This document shows positions 17,542 through 26,186 of a DNA stretch of 64,000 bases, one piece after another; the first letter of the stretch is position 1; each line of letters starts with the position of its first letter. Origin of the DNA: CAYLLN01 sp033762315 (lineage in GTDB: Bacteria; Planctomycetota; Planctomycetia; Pirellulales; Pirellulaceae); the NCBI GenBank assembly GCA_033762315.1, contig JANRLS010000143.1:11053-75052 (forward strand). The letters run 5' to 3'. Below the pieces are notes generated by a model. It worked only from the letters and a program-made list of their open reading frames with translations, was not told the DNA's origin and searched no databases. Both the position numbers and the translations under genes were made by a program.

Positions 17542-18351
17542 ATGGATTTGCAACTTGCTGGCGAAGTGGCGGTGGTGGTCGGCGGCGCAAGCGGCATTGG
17601 GCTGGCGATCGCCAAGGAATTTGCTCGCGCGGGGTGCCGCGTGGGAATCATCGACCGGAGCCCCGAAACGCCGCGCTTGGCGGGGGATGTGGCTGCCGCG
17701 GGCAAAACGACCAGCATCGGGTTGGTTGCCGACGTGACCGACTACGCCGCCGTGCAAGAGGCGGCGCGAAAATCGGAACACGCCTTGGACCGCGTGCAAC
17801 ACGTCGTCTATGCCGCCGGCTGCGGATCGGGGAAGTTCGGCTTTCCGTTTTGGAACCTGGAGCCGGCCGACTGGGACCGCGTGCTGCGGGTCAACCTGCT
17901 CGGCGCGGTCCACACGGCCCATGCCTTTGCCCCGTCGCTGGTCGAGCAGCAACGGGGAACCATGCTCTTCATTTCCTCGGTCGCGGGGCAAATCGGCTCG
18001 CAGACCGATCCGCCGTATAGCTCGGCCAAGGCGGGGCTACTCAACTTTGCCCAGGTCGCCGCCAAGGACTTGGCACCGCACCAGGTGCGGGTCAACACGA
18101 TCTGCCCCGGTATGGTGCAAACGCCACTGAACCGGGCCGTCTGGCAGGCCTGGAACGACCGCCAACCCGACGACCTGAAGCAGACCTACGACCAGTGGGC
18201 CGGGTCCAAGGTCAAGCAAATGTGCCCCCTCGGCCAGTGGCAAACGCCCGAGGACATCGCCAACCTGGCCGTCTTTCTCGCTAGCGACCGGGCCCGCAAC
18301 ATCACCGGCCAAACGATGAACGTCGATGGCGGCTGGGTGATGCACTGGTAA
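17542..18351 (+). CDS. Short-chain dehydrogenase/reductase
   Basis: This is a 269-residue classical SDR. The Rossmann nucleotide-binding motif GGASGIG is at about 14-20. Asp38 at the end of strand beta-2 (IIDRS) suggests NAD(H) rather than NADP(H). Other motifs are AAGCG in place of NNAG near 91-95, catalytic Ser145/Ser146 (ISSVAG), Tyr159 and Lys163 (YSSAK), and the C-terminal NVDGGW. ATG 17542 directly precedes the first beta strand. The substrate cannot be told from sequence. It lies 45 bp after the FecR gene and before a PSD1 gene; a terminator-like hairpin follows it. Confidence 0.92.
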   Translation: MDLQLAGEVAVVVGGASGIGLAIAKEFARAGCRVGIIDRSPETPRLAGDVAAAGKTTSIGLVADVTDYAAVQEAARKSEHALDRVQHVVYAAGCGSGKFGFPFWNLEPADWDRVLRVNLLGAVHTAHAFAPSLVEQQRGTMLFISSVAGQIGSQTDPPYSSAKAGLLNFAQVAAKDLAPHQVRVNTICPGMVQTPLNRAVWQAWNDRQPDDLKQTYDQWAGSKVKQMCPLGQWQTPEDIANLAVFLASDRARNITGQTMNVDGGWVMHW

Positions 18352-18368
18352 CGCCGACTAAGGGATCG

Positions 18369-18406
18369 CCGCAAACCATTGCTGTCAAAAGACTTGCGGA
18401 TTTTTT
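18369..18406 (+). terminator. Candidate intrinsic terminator after the SDR gene
   Basis: CCGCAA (18369-18374) can pair with TTGCGG (18394-18399), followed by A and six T residues (18401-18406). The loop is long (19 bases), so stability is modest. Its position just after the SDR stop and before a gene with its own strong ribosome site makes it a reasonable transcript end. Confidence 0.45.
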
Positions 18407-18518
18407 GGTAGCCGCCAGAAAAAAGTACGAAATTCCTCCAATAATCACCAAACATCGCGCATCTTGGATACGTCGCAGCATCATGCCGCCTAGGCGTGGC
18501 ATTTGAGGAGGAAGCACG

Positions 18519-21062
18519 ATGGTTGAGCGCAGCGGTCGGTTGGCGGTGGGATTGGTCGTTCTTCTGGCAGCAATGGCGACGGCCCAGGCCGAGGAAAAGC
18601 TGCCGGCGAAGGATGTTGAGTTCTTCGAGGCGAAGATTCGGCCGGTCCTGGTGGCTCATTGCTACAAGTGCCATTCTGCCGAGGCAGAAGGTGGCGAGCC
18701 GAAGGCTGGCCTGCGACTCGATACCAAGGCGGGGGTGCTGGCGGGGGGCGAAACGGGCCCGGCTCTAGTGGCGGGAGATGCGTCGGGAAGCCTCATCATG
18801 GAGGCCCTGAAGCACGACGGTCTTGAAATGCCGCCGGGCAAAAAGCTGCCCGAGCAGGTGATCGCCGATTTCGAGCAGTGGATCAAGCTTGGCGCTCCCG
18901 ACCCGCGCAGCGGCGGCCCGGCGATTGCCAAACGGACCATTGATATTGAAGAGGGGCGCAAATTCTGGGCCTTTCAGCCCGCCAAGATAGTCTCGCCGCC
19001 GGCCGTGAAGAATGCCGCCTGGGCCAAGACGGACATCGACCGTTTCGTGCTTGCCGGGCTGGAAGCGAAGGGGCTTGCTCCCGTTGCCGATGCCGACTGC
19101 CGCACGCTCATCCGCCGTTTGTATTTCGATTTGATCGGCTTGCCGCCGACGATTGAGGAGGTCGAGGCGTTCGTCGCCGATCAGTCTGCCAAGGCTGTGG
19201 AAACGGTGGTCGATCGCCTGCTGGCCTCGCGCCATTTTGGCGAACGCTTCGGCCGGCACTGGCTCGATGTGGCTCGCTACGCCGAATCGAACGGCAATGC
19301 CGACAATACGCCTTTTCCGTATGCGTGGCGCTATCGCGATTACGTGATTGCATCGGTCAACACCGACAAGCCCTTCGACCGCTTCATTCGTGAGCAAATT
19401 GCCGGCGACCTATTGCCCGCCGATTCCCCCGCCGAGCGCGACGAACTGCTCATCGCCACCGGCTTTTTGGCGCTGGGAAGCAAGCCTCGAGCGCAGAACA
19501 ACCCGAACTTCCAGATGGATGTGGTGGCCGAGCAGTTGGAGGTGGTGACCAGCGGTTTCATGGCGCTGACGGTCGCGTGCGCCCGCTGCCATGATCACAA
19601 GTTCGATCCGATTCCGACCAAGGAATACTATTCGCTCGCCGGCATTTTTAGCAGCACGCAAACGCTGTTCGGCACCGGAGTTCGCGGCAACAACCAGAAG
19701 AGCGATGTCGGCGGCGGGTTGCATTCGCTCGCCGGCAGCGGCGATGGTGCCGAACTGCGCAAAGCCCATGCCGACCAGTTGGCGGCCGCCAATAGCGAGT
19801 GCGACGCGCTGATGGCTGAACTGCGCGGGCTAAACGCCACCCTTCCGCCTCAAATGACCAACAAGAACAAGCCCGCCAACGCCAAGCAATTGGTTCGACT
19901 GGTCGAGCAAATCAAGCCCGCCAAGGACGCGAGCGACGAGGAGGCGAAACAGATCAGGCGGCTGGGCAAGCAAATGGCCGCGGCGCTTGAAAAAGTGCAA
20001 GCCTTGGAAGCCGGTCCTGCCTCGTCCGATCTGGCGATGGGTGCGAAAGAAGCCCGGCAAATCGCTGACTGCGCCATTTGCATTCGGGGGGAATCGGCCG
20101 ACCGGGGGGAAGTCGCCCCTCGCGGCTTTGTGTCGGTCGCGGTCGTCGGCAAAGCGCCCGAAATTCCCGCCGATCAAAGCGGCCGGCTGCAGCTGGCCGA
20201 TTGGATCGCGTCGGCCGAAAACCCGCTCACCAGCCGGGTGATTGTCAATCGCGTTTGGAAGCACCTCTTCGGTCGCGGAATTGTCACCACGGTGGATAAC
20301 TTCGGGGCCTTGGGCGAGAAGCCGAGCCACCCTGAGTTGCTCGATCAGCTGGCCCTGCAATTCACGGCCGAGGGCTGGTCGCTGAAAAAGCTGGTCCGTT
20401 CGCTGGTGCTGACGCACACTTACGGCCTGTCGAGCGATCATCATGCCGCCAGCTACGAAAAGGATCCGGACAACGTCTATCTCTGGCGGCACACCCCTCA
20501 CCGCCTCGATGCCGAGGCCCTCCGCGACGCGGTTTTGGCGGTCAGCGGCAAGCTGAATCCCGAGCCGCTGCTGGGCACGGCCCTCCCCAAGGGGCAAGAC
20601 AATCGTGGCCGGATCGATCCCAAGCAGCTGGGGGGAGACGGTCTGCTCCACCGCAGCATCTACCTGCCGATTGTCCGCAATGGCCTGCCCGAAGTGCTCG
20701 ACCTCTTTGACGTGGCTGATCCGAGCCTGGTCATCGGCAGCCGCGATACGACGACAGTGCCGGCCCAAAGCCTGTATCTGATGAATAGCCCTTTCATGAT
20801 CGCCCAGGCGAAGCAGGTGGCTGGCCGGCTCTTGGCCGAAGATGGACAGACCGACGAGCAGCGGCTCGCGCAAGTCTTCCGGCTCACGCTCGTCCGCCGG
20901 CCAACCGCCGAAGAGGAATCGCGCACGCTCAGCCTCGTTTCGGCCGCCCGCGCGGCTTATGGCAGCGAGAATCGCAAGGATCCCGCCGCGGCCGAGTTGC
21001 AAGTTTGGGCGACCGTCGCCCAAGCATTGCTTGCCTCGGCCGAGTTTCGCTACGTCGAATAG
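18519..21062 (+). CDS. PSD1 family planctomycete cytochrome c protein (DUF1549-DUF1553)
   Basis: The 847-residue exported protein has a signal peptide ending near ATAQAEE. A planctomycete cytochrome domain follows with CYKCH near residue 49 and the typical KAGLRLDTKAGVLAGGETGP. DUF1549 lies at about 165-390 (RRLYFDLIGLPPTIEEVEAF, FGRHWLDVARYAESNG, ACARCHDHKFDPI). A helical, probably coiled region occupies about 410-510, and DUF1553 about 560-840 (NPLTSRVIVNRVWKHLFGRG, PQRLDAEALRDA-like HRLDAEALRDAVLAVSGKL). The start is fixed by GAGGAGGAAG a few bases before ATG. Many relatives carry an extra concanavalin-type insert, which appears absent here. Its usual DUF1501 partner follows 137 bp downstream. 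Biochemical function is not established. Confidence 0.93.
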   Translation: MVERSGRLAVGLVVLLAAMATAQAEEKLPAKDVEFFEAKIRPVLVAHCYKCHSAEAEGGEPKAGLRLDTKAGVLAGGETGPALVAGDASGSLIMEALKHDGLEMPPGKKLPEQVIADFEQWIKLGAPDPRSGGPAIAKRTIDIEEGRKFWAFQPAKIVSPPAVKNAAWAKTDIDRFVLAGLEAKGLAPVADADCRTLIRRLYFDLIGLPPTIEEVEAFVADQSAKAVETVVDRLLASRHFGERFGRHWLDVARYAESNGNADNTPFPYAWRYRDYVIASVNTDKPFDRFIREQIAGDLLPADSPAERDELLIATGFLALGSKPRAQNNPNFQMDVVAEQLEVVTSGFMALTVACARCHDHKFDPIPTKEYYSLAGIFSSTQTLFGTGVRGNNQKSDVGGGLHSLAGSGDGAELRKAHADQLAAANSECDALMAELRGLNATLPPQMTNKNKPANAKQLVRLVEQIKPAKDASDEEAKQIRRLGKQMAAALEKVQALEAGPASSDLAMGAKEARQIADCAICIRGESADRGEVAPRGFVSVAVVGKAPEIPADQSGRLQLADWIASAENPLTSRVIVNRVWKHLFGRGIVTTVDNFGALGEKPSHPELLDQLALQFTAEGWSLKKLVRSLVLTHTYGLSSDHHAASYEKDPDNVYLWRHTPHRLDAEALRDAVLAVSGKLNPEPLLGTALPKGQDNRGRIDPKQLGGDGLLHRSIYLPIVRNGLPEVLDLFDVADPSLVIGSRDTTTVPAQSLYLMNSPFMIAQAKQVAGRLLAEDGQTDEQRLAQVFRLTLVRRPTAEEESRTLSLVSAARAAYGSENRKDPAAAELQVWATVAQALLASAEFRYVE

Positions 21063-21085
21063 AACTACATACACCTTCCAACAAG

Positions 21086-21168
21086 ATAGCCGGGAGCCAA
21101 CAGCTCCCGGAGAATTGCCGACTGATCGACATTCCCCAAGGACCGGGACCAGGTTTGATCCCGGCTAT
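21086..21168. repeat. Intergenic inverted-repeat element with nested hairpins
   Basis: Outer arms ATAGCCGGGA (21086-21095) and TCCCGGCTAT (21159-21168) are perfect 10-base inverted repeats. Nested inside are CCGGGAGC/GCTCCCGG (21090-21097 and 21103-21110, loop CAACA) and CCGGGA/TCCCGG (21143-21148 and 21159-21164). The element fills most of the gap between the PSD1 and DUF1501 genes. It could be an mRNA structure between the cistrons or a copy of a mobile short repeat. Confidence 0.6.
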
Positions 21169-21198
21169 TTGAATAACAATACCTCCAAGGAGTCGCCG

Positions 21199-22566
21199 AT
21201 GTTCACCTCTCTCTCGCGCCGCGACGTTCTCAAATCGGCTTCGTGTGGCTTTGGCTATCTCGCCTTGGCGGGACTGGCGGCCGAGCAAGCTCGGGGCGAG
21301 GCCTATGTCAATCCGCTCGCGCCCAAAGTGGCGCACTTCACCCCGCGGGCCAAACGGGTGATCTTCGCCTGCATGCAAGGGGCTCCGTCGCACGTCGATA
21401 TGTTCGACTACAAGCCCGGCCTGACCAAGGACGAAGGGAAAGAGCATCCCGATTTCAAAGGGCGCAAGCTGATGCCCTCCCCCTTTAAGTTTCAGGAATT
21501 CGGCAGCGGCGGGCCGACGATTTCCGAACTGCTCCCCCAATTGTCCGAACATGCCGAGAAGCTATGCGTCGTTAACAGCATGTGGACCGACGTGCCGAAC
21601 CATCCGCAAGCGTTCCTCATGCTGCACACCGGGGAGTTTCGCTTCGCCCGCCCCAGCATGGGCTCGTGGGTGCTCTATGGCTTGGGGACCGAGAATCAAA
21701 ACCTCCCCGGATTCGTCACGATCGCCCCGCAGCAGAATGTCGGCGGAGCGCAGAACTATTCGAGCGGTTTCTTGCCGGCGATCTATCAGGGAACGGCCAT
21801 CAACCAGGTGACCGGTGGTTCGCCCATCGGCAACATCACTTCGTCGCATCTCCCCGGCAATTTGCAGCGCCAGCAACTCGATCTGGTGCAGGCTCTCAAT
21901 CGCGATTTGTTGGCCAAGAAAGAAGTCAACGCGGAACTGGAGGGGGTGATTGAGTCTTACGAGCTCGCGTTCCGGATGCAAGATGCCCTGCCCGAAGTGC
22001 TCGATCTGAAGACCGAATCACAGGCAACGCTTGACATGTACGGCATCGGCAAGGGACCAGCCGACAACTTCGGCCGCCAATGCCTGATGGCCCGCCGCCT
22101 GGCCGAATCGGGGGTTCGCTTCATCGAGATCAGCAAGGGGGGCTGGGACCAGCACAACGGCCTGCGGGCCCAGCTTAAAAACAATTGCACCGCCATCGAT
22201 CAGCCCTTGGCCGCGTTACTGAAAGACCTGGAGCAGCGCGACATGCTGAAAGACACGCTCGTGCTGTGGGGGGGCGAATTCGGCCGCACGCCGCACGTCA
22301 AGCAGCAAGACGGCCGCGACCACAACGGCACCGCCTATAGCATGTGGCTGGCCGGCGGCGGCGTGAAAGGGGGCCTGCGCTACGGCGCGAGCGACGAGCA
22401 CGGCATCAAGGCGGTCGAAAACAAGATGCACCCGCACGACCTGCAAGCCACGATTCTGCATCTCTTGGGTCTCGACCACGAAAAGCTGACCTATCGTTAC
22501 GGCGGTCGCGACTACAAGCTGACCAGCGTCGGCGGGGCGCGAGTCGTTGAAGACATCCTCGTATAG
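21199..22566 (+). CDS. DUF1501 domain protein, Tat-exported
   Basis: The 455-residue protein begins with a twin-arginine-type signal (LSRRDVLKSASCGFGYLALAGL). The DUF1501 stretches follow: VIFACMQGAPSHVDMFDYKP, GPTISELLPQLSEHAEKLC, WDQHNGL, LWGGEFGRTP and HDLQATILHLLGLDHEKL. The fold relates to the sulfatase/alkaline-phosphatase superfamily, but the enzymatic role is unknown. ATG 21199 has AAGGAG upstream (21187-21192); the frame is open far upstream only because it overlaps the PSD1 gene. PSD1 and DUF1501 genes are near-constant neighbours in planctomycetes, which suggests a shared extracytoplasmic role. Confidence 0.93.
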   Translation: MFTSLSRRDVLKSASCGFGYLALAGLAAEQARGEAYVNPLAPKVAHFTPRAKRVIFACMQGAPSHVDMFDYKPGLTKDEGKEHPDFKGRKLMPSPFKFQEFGSGGPTISELLPQLSEHAEKLCVVNSMWTDVPNHPQAFLMLHTGEFRFARPSMGSWVLYGLGTENQNLPGFVTIAPQQNVGGAQNYSSGFLPAIYQGTAINQVTGGSPIGNITSSHLPGNLQRQQLDLVQALNRDLLAKKEVNAELEGVIESYELAFRMQDALPEVLDLKTESQATLDMYGIGKGPADNFGRQCLMARRLAESGVRFIEISKGGWDQHNGLRAQLKNNCTAIDQPLAALLKDLEQRDMLKDTLVLWGGEFGRTPHVKQQDGRDHNGTAYSMWLAGGGVKGGLRYGASDEHGIKAVENKMHPHDLQATILHLLGLDHEKLTYRYGGRDYKLTSVGGARVVEDILV

Positions 22567-22590
22567 TAGCGCCGAGCCGCGGCCCGCTCG

Positions 22591-23514
22591 CTATCCCACT
22601 TTGGCCGCCAGCCGCAAGGCTTCGGCCCGCATTAGCAATTCGACCTCCCACCCTTCATGCCGGATGCGGAGGTCGAGATAGCTGAGGAAGTGGACGACCG
22701 AGAGATACGCCACCACCAGCCACAAGCAGGCAGGATAGACGATCACCAGGTCGTGCCACTGCGCGTTCCAAATCAGCCCTTCCTCGGGATCGATCGTAAA
22801 AATCCACTGGCTGGCGAGCACGCCGATCATCGTCCAAGCGGTGAAGAGCGCGAGAGCCACCAGCAACAGGACGATCATCGCGCCGCCGATCCAGCGGACG
22901 AACAGATCGCTGGAACTGGGAGCATGCAAATGGGCGCTCCGCCGCCCCATCGTGATGACGTTGGGATTCTTCGACCGGAGCGGGTTCTTTTCGAGCAGCA
23001 CGATCTCGGTGATGAACGGCCGAAAGGCCCGCAGTCCCATCGCCCAAATCACCAGCACCGCCATCAAGAATCCTTCGGTTCCCTGGTTGAAGGCAAAGCG
23101 GTCGGCGGCCAGGTAGATCAGCCACGCCGGCAAAACGCCGCGTAGCAAAACGACGCACAACAACCACTGCGGCGAGAGCTTGAGCACGTCGGCCAGCACT
23201 TGCCGCAGCGTGCGCTTCTCGAGAAAAACCGCCGGACCCAGGAAAGCGATGACGAGCAAACTGGCGAGCGGCGCCTCCAGAAAGATCAGCATCGTCATCG
23301 CGAACAGGTAGCGCACGCCGGGGGCATCGGTTTCGTAGTCGCTGCTCGCCATCCAGCCGACCAGAAAGTGATTCAGCATCGCCAGCGGCAAAATCGCCAG
23401 CAGCGACCCGGCGAGCCAGGGCCAGGCGAATTCGCGCGTCACGTGCAGCGCGAGATCGAAGATGTCGAGCAGGCCGCGTTCGCGAACGGCGATGCGAGTG
23501 CTGTCGAGTTGCAT
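22591..23514 (-). CDS. Multi-pass membrane protein of unknown function
   Basis: I do not recognise the family. The 307-residue product has about six hydrophobic segments, including WPWLAGSLLAILPLAML, LFAMTMLIFLEAPLASLLVIAFLG, WLLCVVLLRGVLPAWLIYLA, FLMAVLVIWAMGLRAF, GGAMIVLLLVALALFTAWTMIG and VIVYPACLWLVVAYLSVVHFL. A charged cytoplasmic or periplasmic stretch around residues 185-210 includes NPNVITMGRRSAHLH. It is the last gene of a minus-strand cluster that includes the two ATP-grasp genes, 30 bp after the second one, so it may be cotranscribed with them. It faces the DUF1501 gene tail to tail. Confidence 0.7.
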   Translation of the reverse strand: MQLDSTRIAVRERGLLDIFDLALHVTREFAWPWLAGSLLAILPLAMLNHFLVGWMASSDYETDAPGVRYLFAMTMLIFLEAPLASLLVIAFLGPAVFLEKRTLRQVLADVLKLSPQWLLCVVLLRGVLPAWLIYLAADRFAFNQGTEGFLMAVLVIWAMGLRAFRPFITEIVLLEKNPLRSKNPNVITMGRRSAHLHAPSSSDLFVRWIGGAMIVLLLVALALFTAWTMIGVLASQWIFTIDPEEGLIWNAQWHDLVIVYPACLWLVVAYLSVVHFLSYLDLRIRHEGWEVELLMRAEALRLAAKVG

Positions 23515-23544
23515 GGGCAGTGGCTCCCGCTTCAGTGTACTCGA

Positions 23545-25119
23545 CTAACTCGCGAAGCACTTCACGTAAATCGCCTTGCTGTCGCCGGGGGCATAGAAAT
23601 CGGCCAGGATCGCTTCCAGCTTGTAGCCGCACCGTTCGTAAAAGCCCCGCGTCGGCTGGTAGTCGGCCCGGTGCGAGGTTTCGATGTAGAGCCGAGTTCC
23701 CTCGGCGGCCATCGCCCGGCGCTCGGCTTCGGCCAGCAGCAGCCGGCCGATTCCCTGCCCGTGCAGCTTGGGATCGACGGCAATCCAATAGAGATCCCAG
23801 CTACTGACCGTCAGCGTGTTGCGGCCGAAGCACGCATAGCCGACCGTCGAGCGTCCCTGTTGGACAAAGACAAATTCGTAACCCGAGGCCGCCCCTTTTT
23901 CCAGGCGCGCCTCCACCAATTCCACCGCGACATCCACCTCGGCCGGGCGAAACAAGCCGGCGGCATCGACGATCCGCCGCACGGCCTTGGCATCGGTCGG
24001 GCGAACTTCCCCCCGCAGCTTGATCGCGGGCTTGCCGACGGTTGAATCGGCATCCGACGGCGGTTCGTCCGGCTCGCTGGGGGCGGGGGTTGGCGAACTA
24101 GCGCCGCGAGCGCTCGACAATAGCGGATCGACCCGCGGCCGCCGGGCATCGTCGATAATCCACTCGACCGCCCGCGTCAGCGGCACATTCGCGCGATTCA
24201 ATGCGGCGGCGAAGCCGGCATCGGGCGAAAGGCAAGGATTGGCGTTGACCTCGAGAATGAACGGCCGCCCCTTGGCATCGACTCGAAAATCGACGCGGGC
24301 ATACCCCCGCAAATCGAAGAGCCGCCAACATTGCACCGCCAAGGTCCGCAGCCAATCGAGCAGCGGGGCGTCGGCGGGGGGAAAGTCGAATTTTCGCGGC
24401 GTTTGCTCGAATTCCAAAGTCCCTTGGGTCCACTTGGCCGCATAACCGACGATCCGCGGCTTGCCGGTGGGAAACGCCGAGAAGTCGATCTCCGCCGGCG
24501 GGAGCACGTGCGGTTCGTCGCTGCCGGCCACTAGCGAGAGGTTGAACTCGCGCCCCTCGATGAACCGCTCGGCGAAGCACTCGCGCCCTAGTTGACGCGA
24601 GCGGCTGGCGATTTGCTCGACGACGGTGTCCCCCTCGCCGGTGGCGATAATCGAATGGTCGTCGAGCCCGACCGAGGCATGCTCCCACACGGCCTTGATG
24701 ATGTACGGCGGCGGCAGCGTAGTGGCGGGAACATCCCGAATCGTCGCCCAATCGGCGGTCGGCAGTCCTTCGGCCCGCAGACGCTGCTTGGCCAGGGGTT
24801 TGTTGTTCGTCAGATGCTGGGCCGTCGCCGCCGTACCGGTGTAGGGCAAATCGAGGTCGTCGAGCAACACCGCCGCCAGGTGCGCCAGCCGGTCGGAACC
24901 GCCGAGCGATTCGACCAGGTTGAAGGCAAGTGCCGGTCGCTCGTGCGTCAGCGAATGCTCGATCGCTTCCAGATTGAGCGTGCAAGCGAGCCGGCGGGTG
25001 CGATGCCCCAGCTCGCGACAAGCCGCTTCGACCGCCTCGACCTGCACCAGGACGTCGCGCACCGCCGCGCTATCTTCCGGGGCGACGGCGTTGTGCAGGA
25101 TGGCGATGTCGAGCGGCAT
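23545..25119 (-). CDS. ATP-grasp ligase (D-Ala-D-Ala ligase-like) fused to a GNAT acetyltransferase
   Basis: The 524-residue protein combines two enzymes. Residues about 1-330 form an ATP-grasp unit like D-alanine-D-alanine ligase: AFNLVESLGG (65-74), the hinge IIKAVWEHASVGLDD (140-154), EGREFNLSL (188-196), YARVDFRVD (273-281) and the Mg-binding FILEVNANPCLSP (287-299). A Pro/Ser/Asp-rich linker covers about 335-365. Residues about 370-524 form a GNAT fold with the acetyl-CoA loop HGQGIGRLLL (453-462) and RGFYERCGYK (491-500). Its gene starts 9 bp after the second ATP-grasp gene ends, so they are one transcript. The fusion suggests ligation and N-acetylation of the same small molecule or peptide; the substrate is unknown. 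It is not the housekeeping Ddl. Confidence 0.85.
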   Translation of the reverse strand: MPLDIAILHNAVAPEDSAAVRDVLVQVEAVEAACRELGHRTRRLACTLNLEAIEHSLTHERPALAFNLVESLGGSDRLAHLAAVLLDDLDLPYTGTAATAQHLTNNKPLAKQRLRAEGLPTADWATIRDVPATTLPPPYIIKAVWEHASVGLDDHSIIATGEGDTVVEQIASRSRQLGRECFAERFIEGREFNLSLVAGSDEPHVLPPAEIDFSAFPTGKPRIVGYAAKWTQGTLEFEQTPRKFDFPPADAPLLDWLRTLAVQCWRLFDLRGYARVDFRVDAKGRPFILEVNANPCLSPDAGFAAALNRANVPLTRAVEWIIDDARRPRVDPLLSSARGASSPTPAPSEPDEPPSDADSTVGKPAIKLRGEVRPTDAKAVRRIVDAAGLFRPAEVDVAVELVEARLEKGAASGYEFVFVQQGRSTVGYACFGRNTLTVSSWDLYWIAVDPKLHGQGIGRLLLAEAERRAMAAEGTRLYIETSHRADYQPTRGFYERCGYKLEAILADFYAPGDSKAIYVKCFAS

Positions 25120-25128
25120 GGGCGGAAG

Positions 25129-26160
25129 TTACCGGGGGCGATGCTGGTCGAATTTGTGAGCCTTGGAGCTAGCCGCGATGGCCACGCGCGGCGCGGCGCT
25201 GGCGACGATCTGGCCAATTAACTCTACATAGGGTAGTCCAACTTTGGTCGCCAAAATCGGCAAATCCGAATGTTCGGGATGCAAGCCGGCCAGCGGATTG
25301 ACCTCCATGAAGCTGGGGACGCCGTCTGGATCGCACCGCAGATCGACTCGGCCGCCGTCGCGGCAATCGAGCACCCGCCAGGCGGCGAGGGCGGTCACTT
25401 CGGCGGACCGCACGGTCGCGTCGCGCTCGGCCGAGACGAGCCGATATTCGACCAGTTCCTCGCACCGCTCCTTGTTCACATAGGAGTACGCATCGGCCTC
25501 GGCACCCGCCAAAAGCAAGATTTCGAGCGTGCCGAGCGGCCGGGCCAGCTCGCCCGTGCCGGTGATTCCCACCGTGAATTCGCGGCCGGGCAAATACGTC
25601 TCGACGAGCACCGGCTGATCATGCCTCGCCAGCAACTGTTGGCAAACCGTGCGCAGTTGGTCCAGGTTCGCGGCCTTCGATGCCGGCGAGACCCCCTTGC
25701 CGGTTCCTTCGGCCACCGGCTTGGCGAAGAGCGGAAAAGGGAGGGTGATGCGGTCCACGTCGCCTTCCCGTTCGACTACGGCGAATGCCGGCGTGGGAAT
25801 GCCCGCCGCGGCGACGACCGTTTTGGTCAGCCCCTTGTGCAGCGTGAGGGCCATCACCAGCGGATCGGAAAAGGTACAGGCGATGCCATACACCTCCAGA
25901 ATCGCCGGAATCTGCGCCTCGCGGCTGACACCCGCCAGCCCCTCGGCGATGTTGAAGACCAAATCCCAGCGGTCTCCCTGGGCCAGCCGCGAAACCAATT
26001 GCCGCGCGTGGCCGATCCGGTCGGTTTGGTGGCCGAGCGCTCGCAGGGCCGATTCAATCGCCGCCACCGTGTCGGGACGGTCGAACTCGCCGGTCTCCTC
26101 GTCCGAGAAGCCCGCCGCCAGATACTCCTGCCGCAGGTCGTAGGTCAATCCAATCAGCAC
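25129..26160 (-). CDS. ATP-grasp ligase (D-Ala-D-Ala ligase-like), stand-alone
   Basis: The product has about 343 residues. Ddl-like features are WDLVFNIAEGLAGVSREAQ, the region with FPLFAKPVAEGTGKGV (nucleotide-binding lysine), YLPGREFTVGI, VDLRCDPDG and the metal-binding FMEVNPLAGLHPEHS. The start is uncertain: no ATG is available near the first beta strand. GTG at 26160 gives LIGLTYDLRQEYL, the expected beginning; a TTG at 26229 would overlap the upstream Dabb gene by 43 bases. It precedes the ATP-grasp/GNAT fusion by 9 bp. The two proteins share the fold but differ strongly in sequence, so they may act in sequence or as a heteromer rather than as duplicates. Confidence 0.85.
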   Translation of the reverse strand: MLIGLTYDLRQEYLAAGFSDEETGEFDRPDTVAAIESALRALGHQTDRIGHARQLVSRLAQGDRWDLVFNIAEGLAGVSREAQIPAILEVYGIACTFSDPLVMALTLHKGLTKTVVAAAGIPTPAFAVVEREGDVDRITLPFPLFAKPVAEGTGKGVSPASKAANLDQLRTVCQQLLARHDQPVLVETYLPGREFTVGITGTGELARPLGTLEILLLAGAEADAYSYVNKERCEELVEYRLVSAERDATVRSAEVTALAAWRVLDCRDGGRVDLRCDPDGVPSFMEVNPLAGLHPEHSDLPILATKVGLPYVELIGQIVASAAPRVAIAASSKAHKFDQHRPR

Positions 26161-26186
26161 GGCGATGCGAGCGCGAGTTACGCGGC

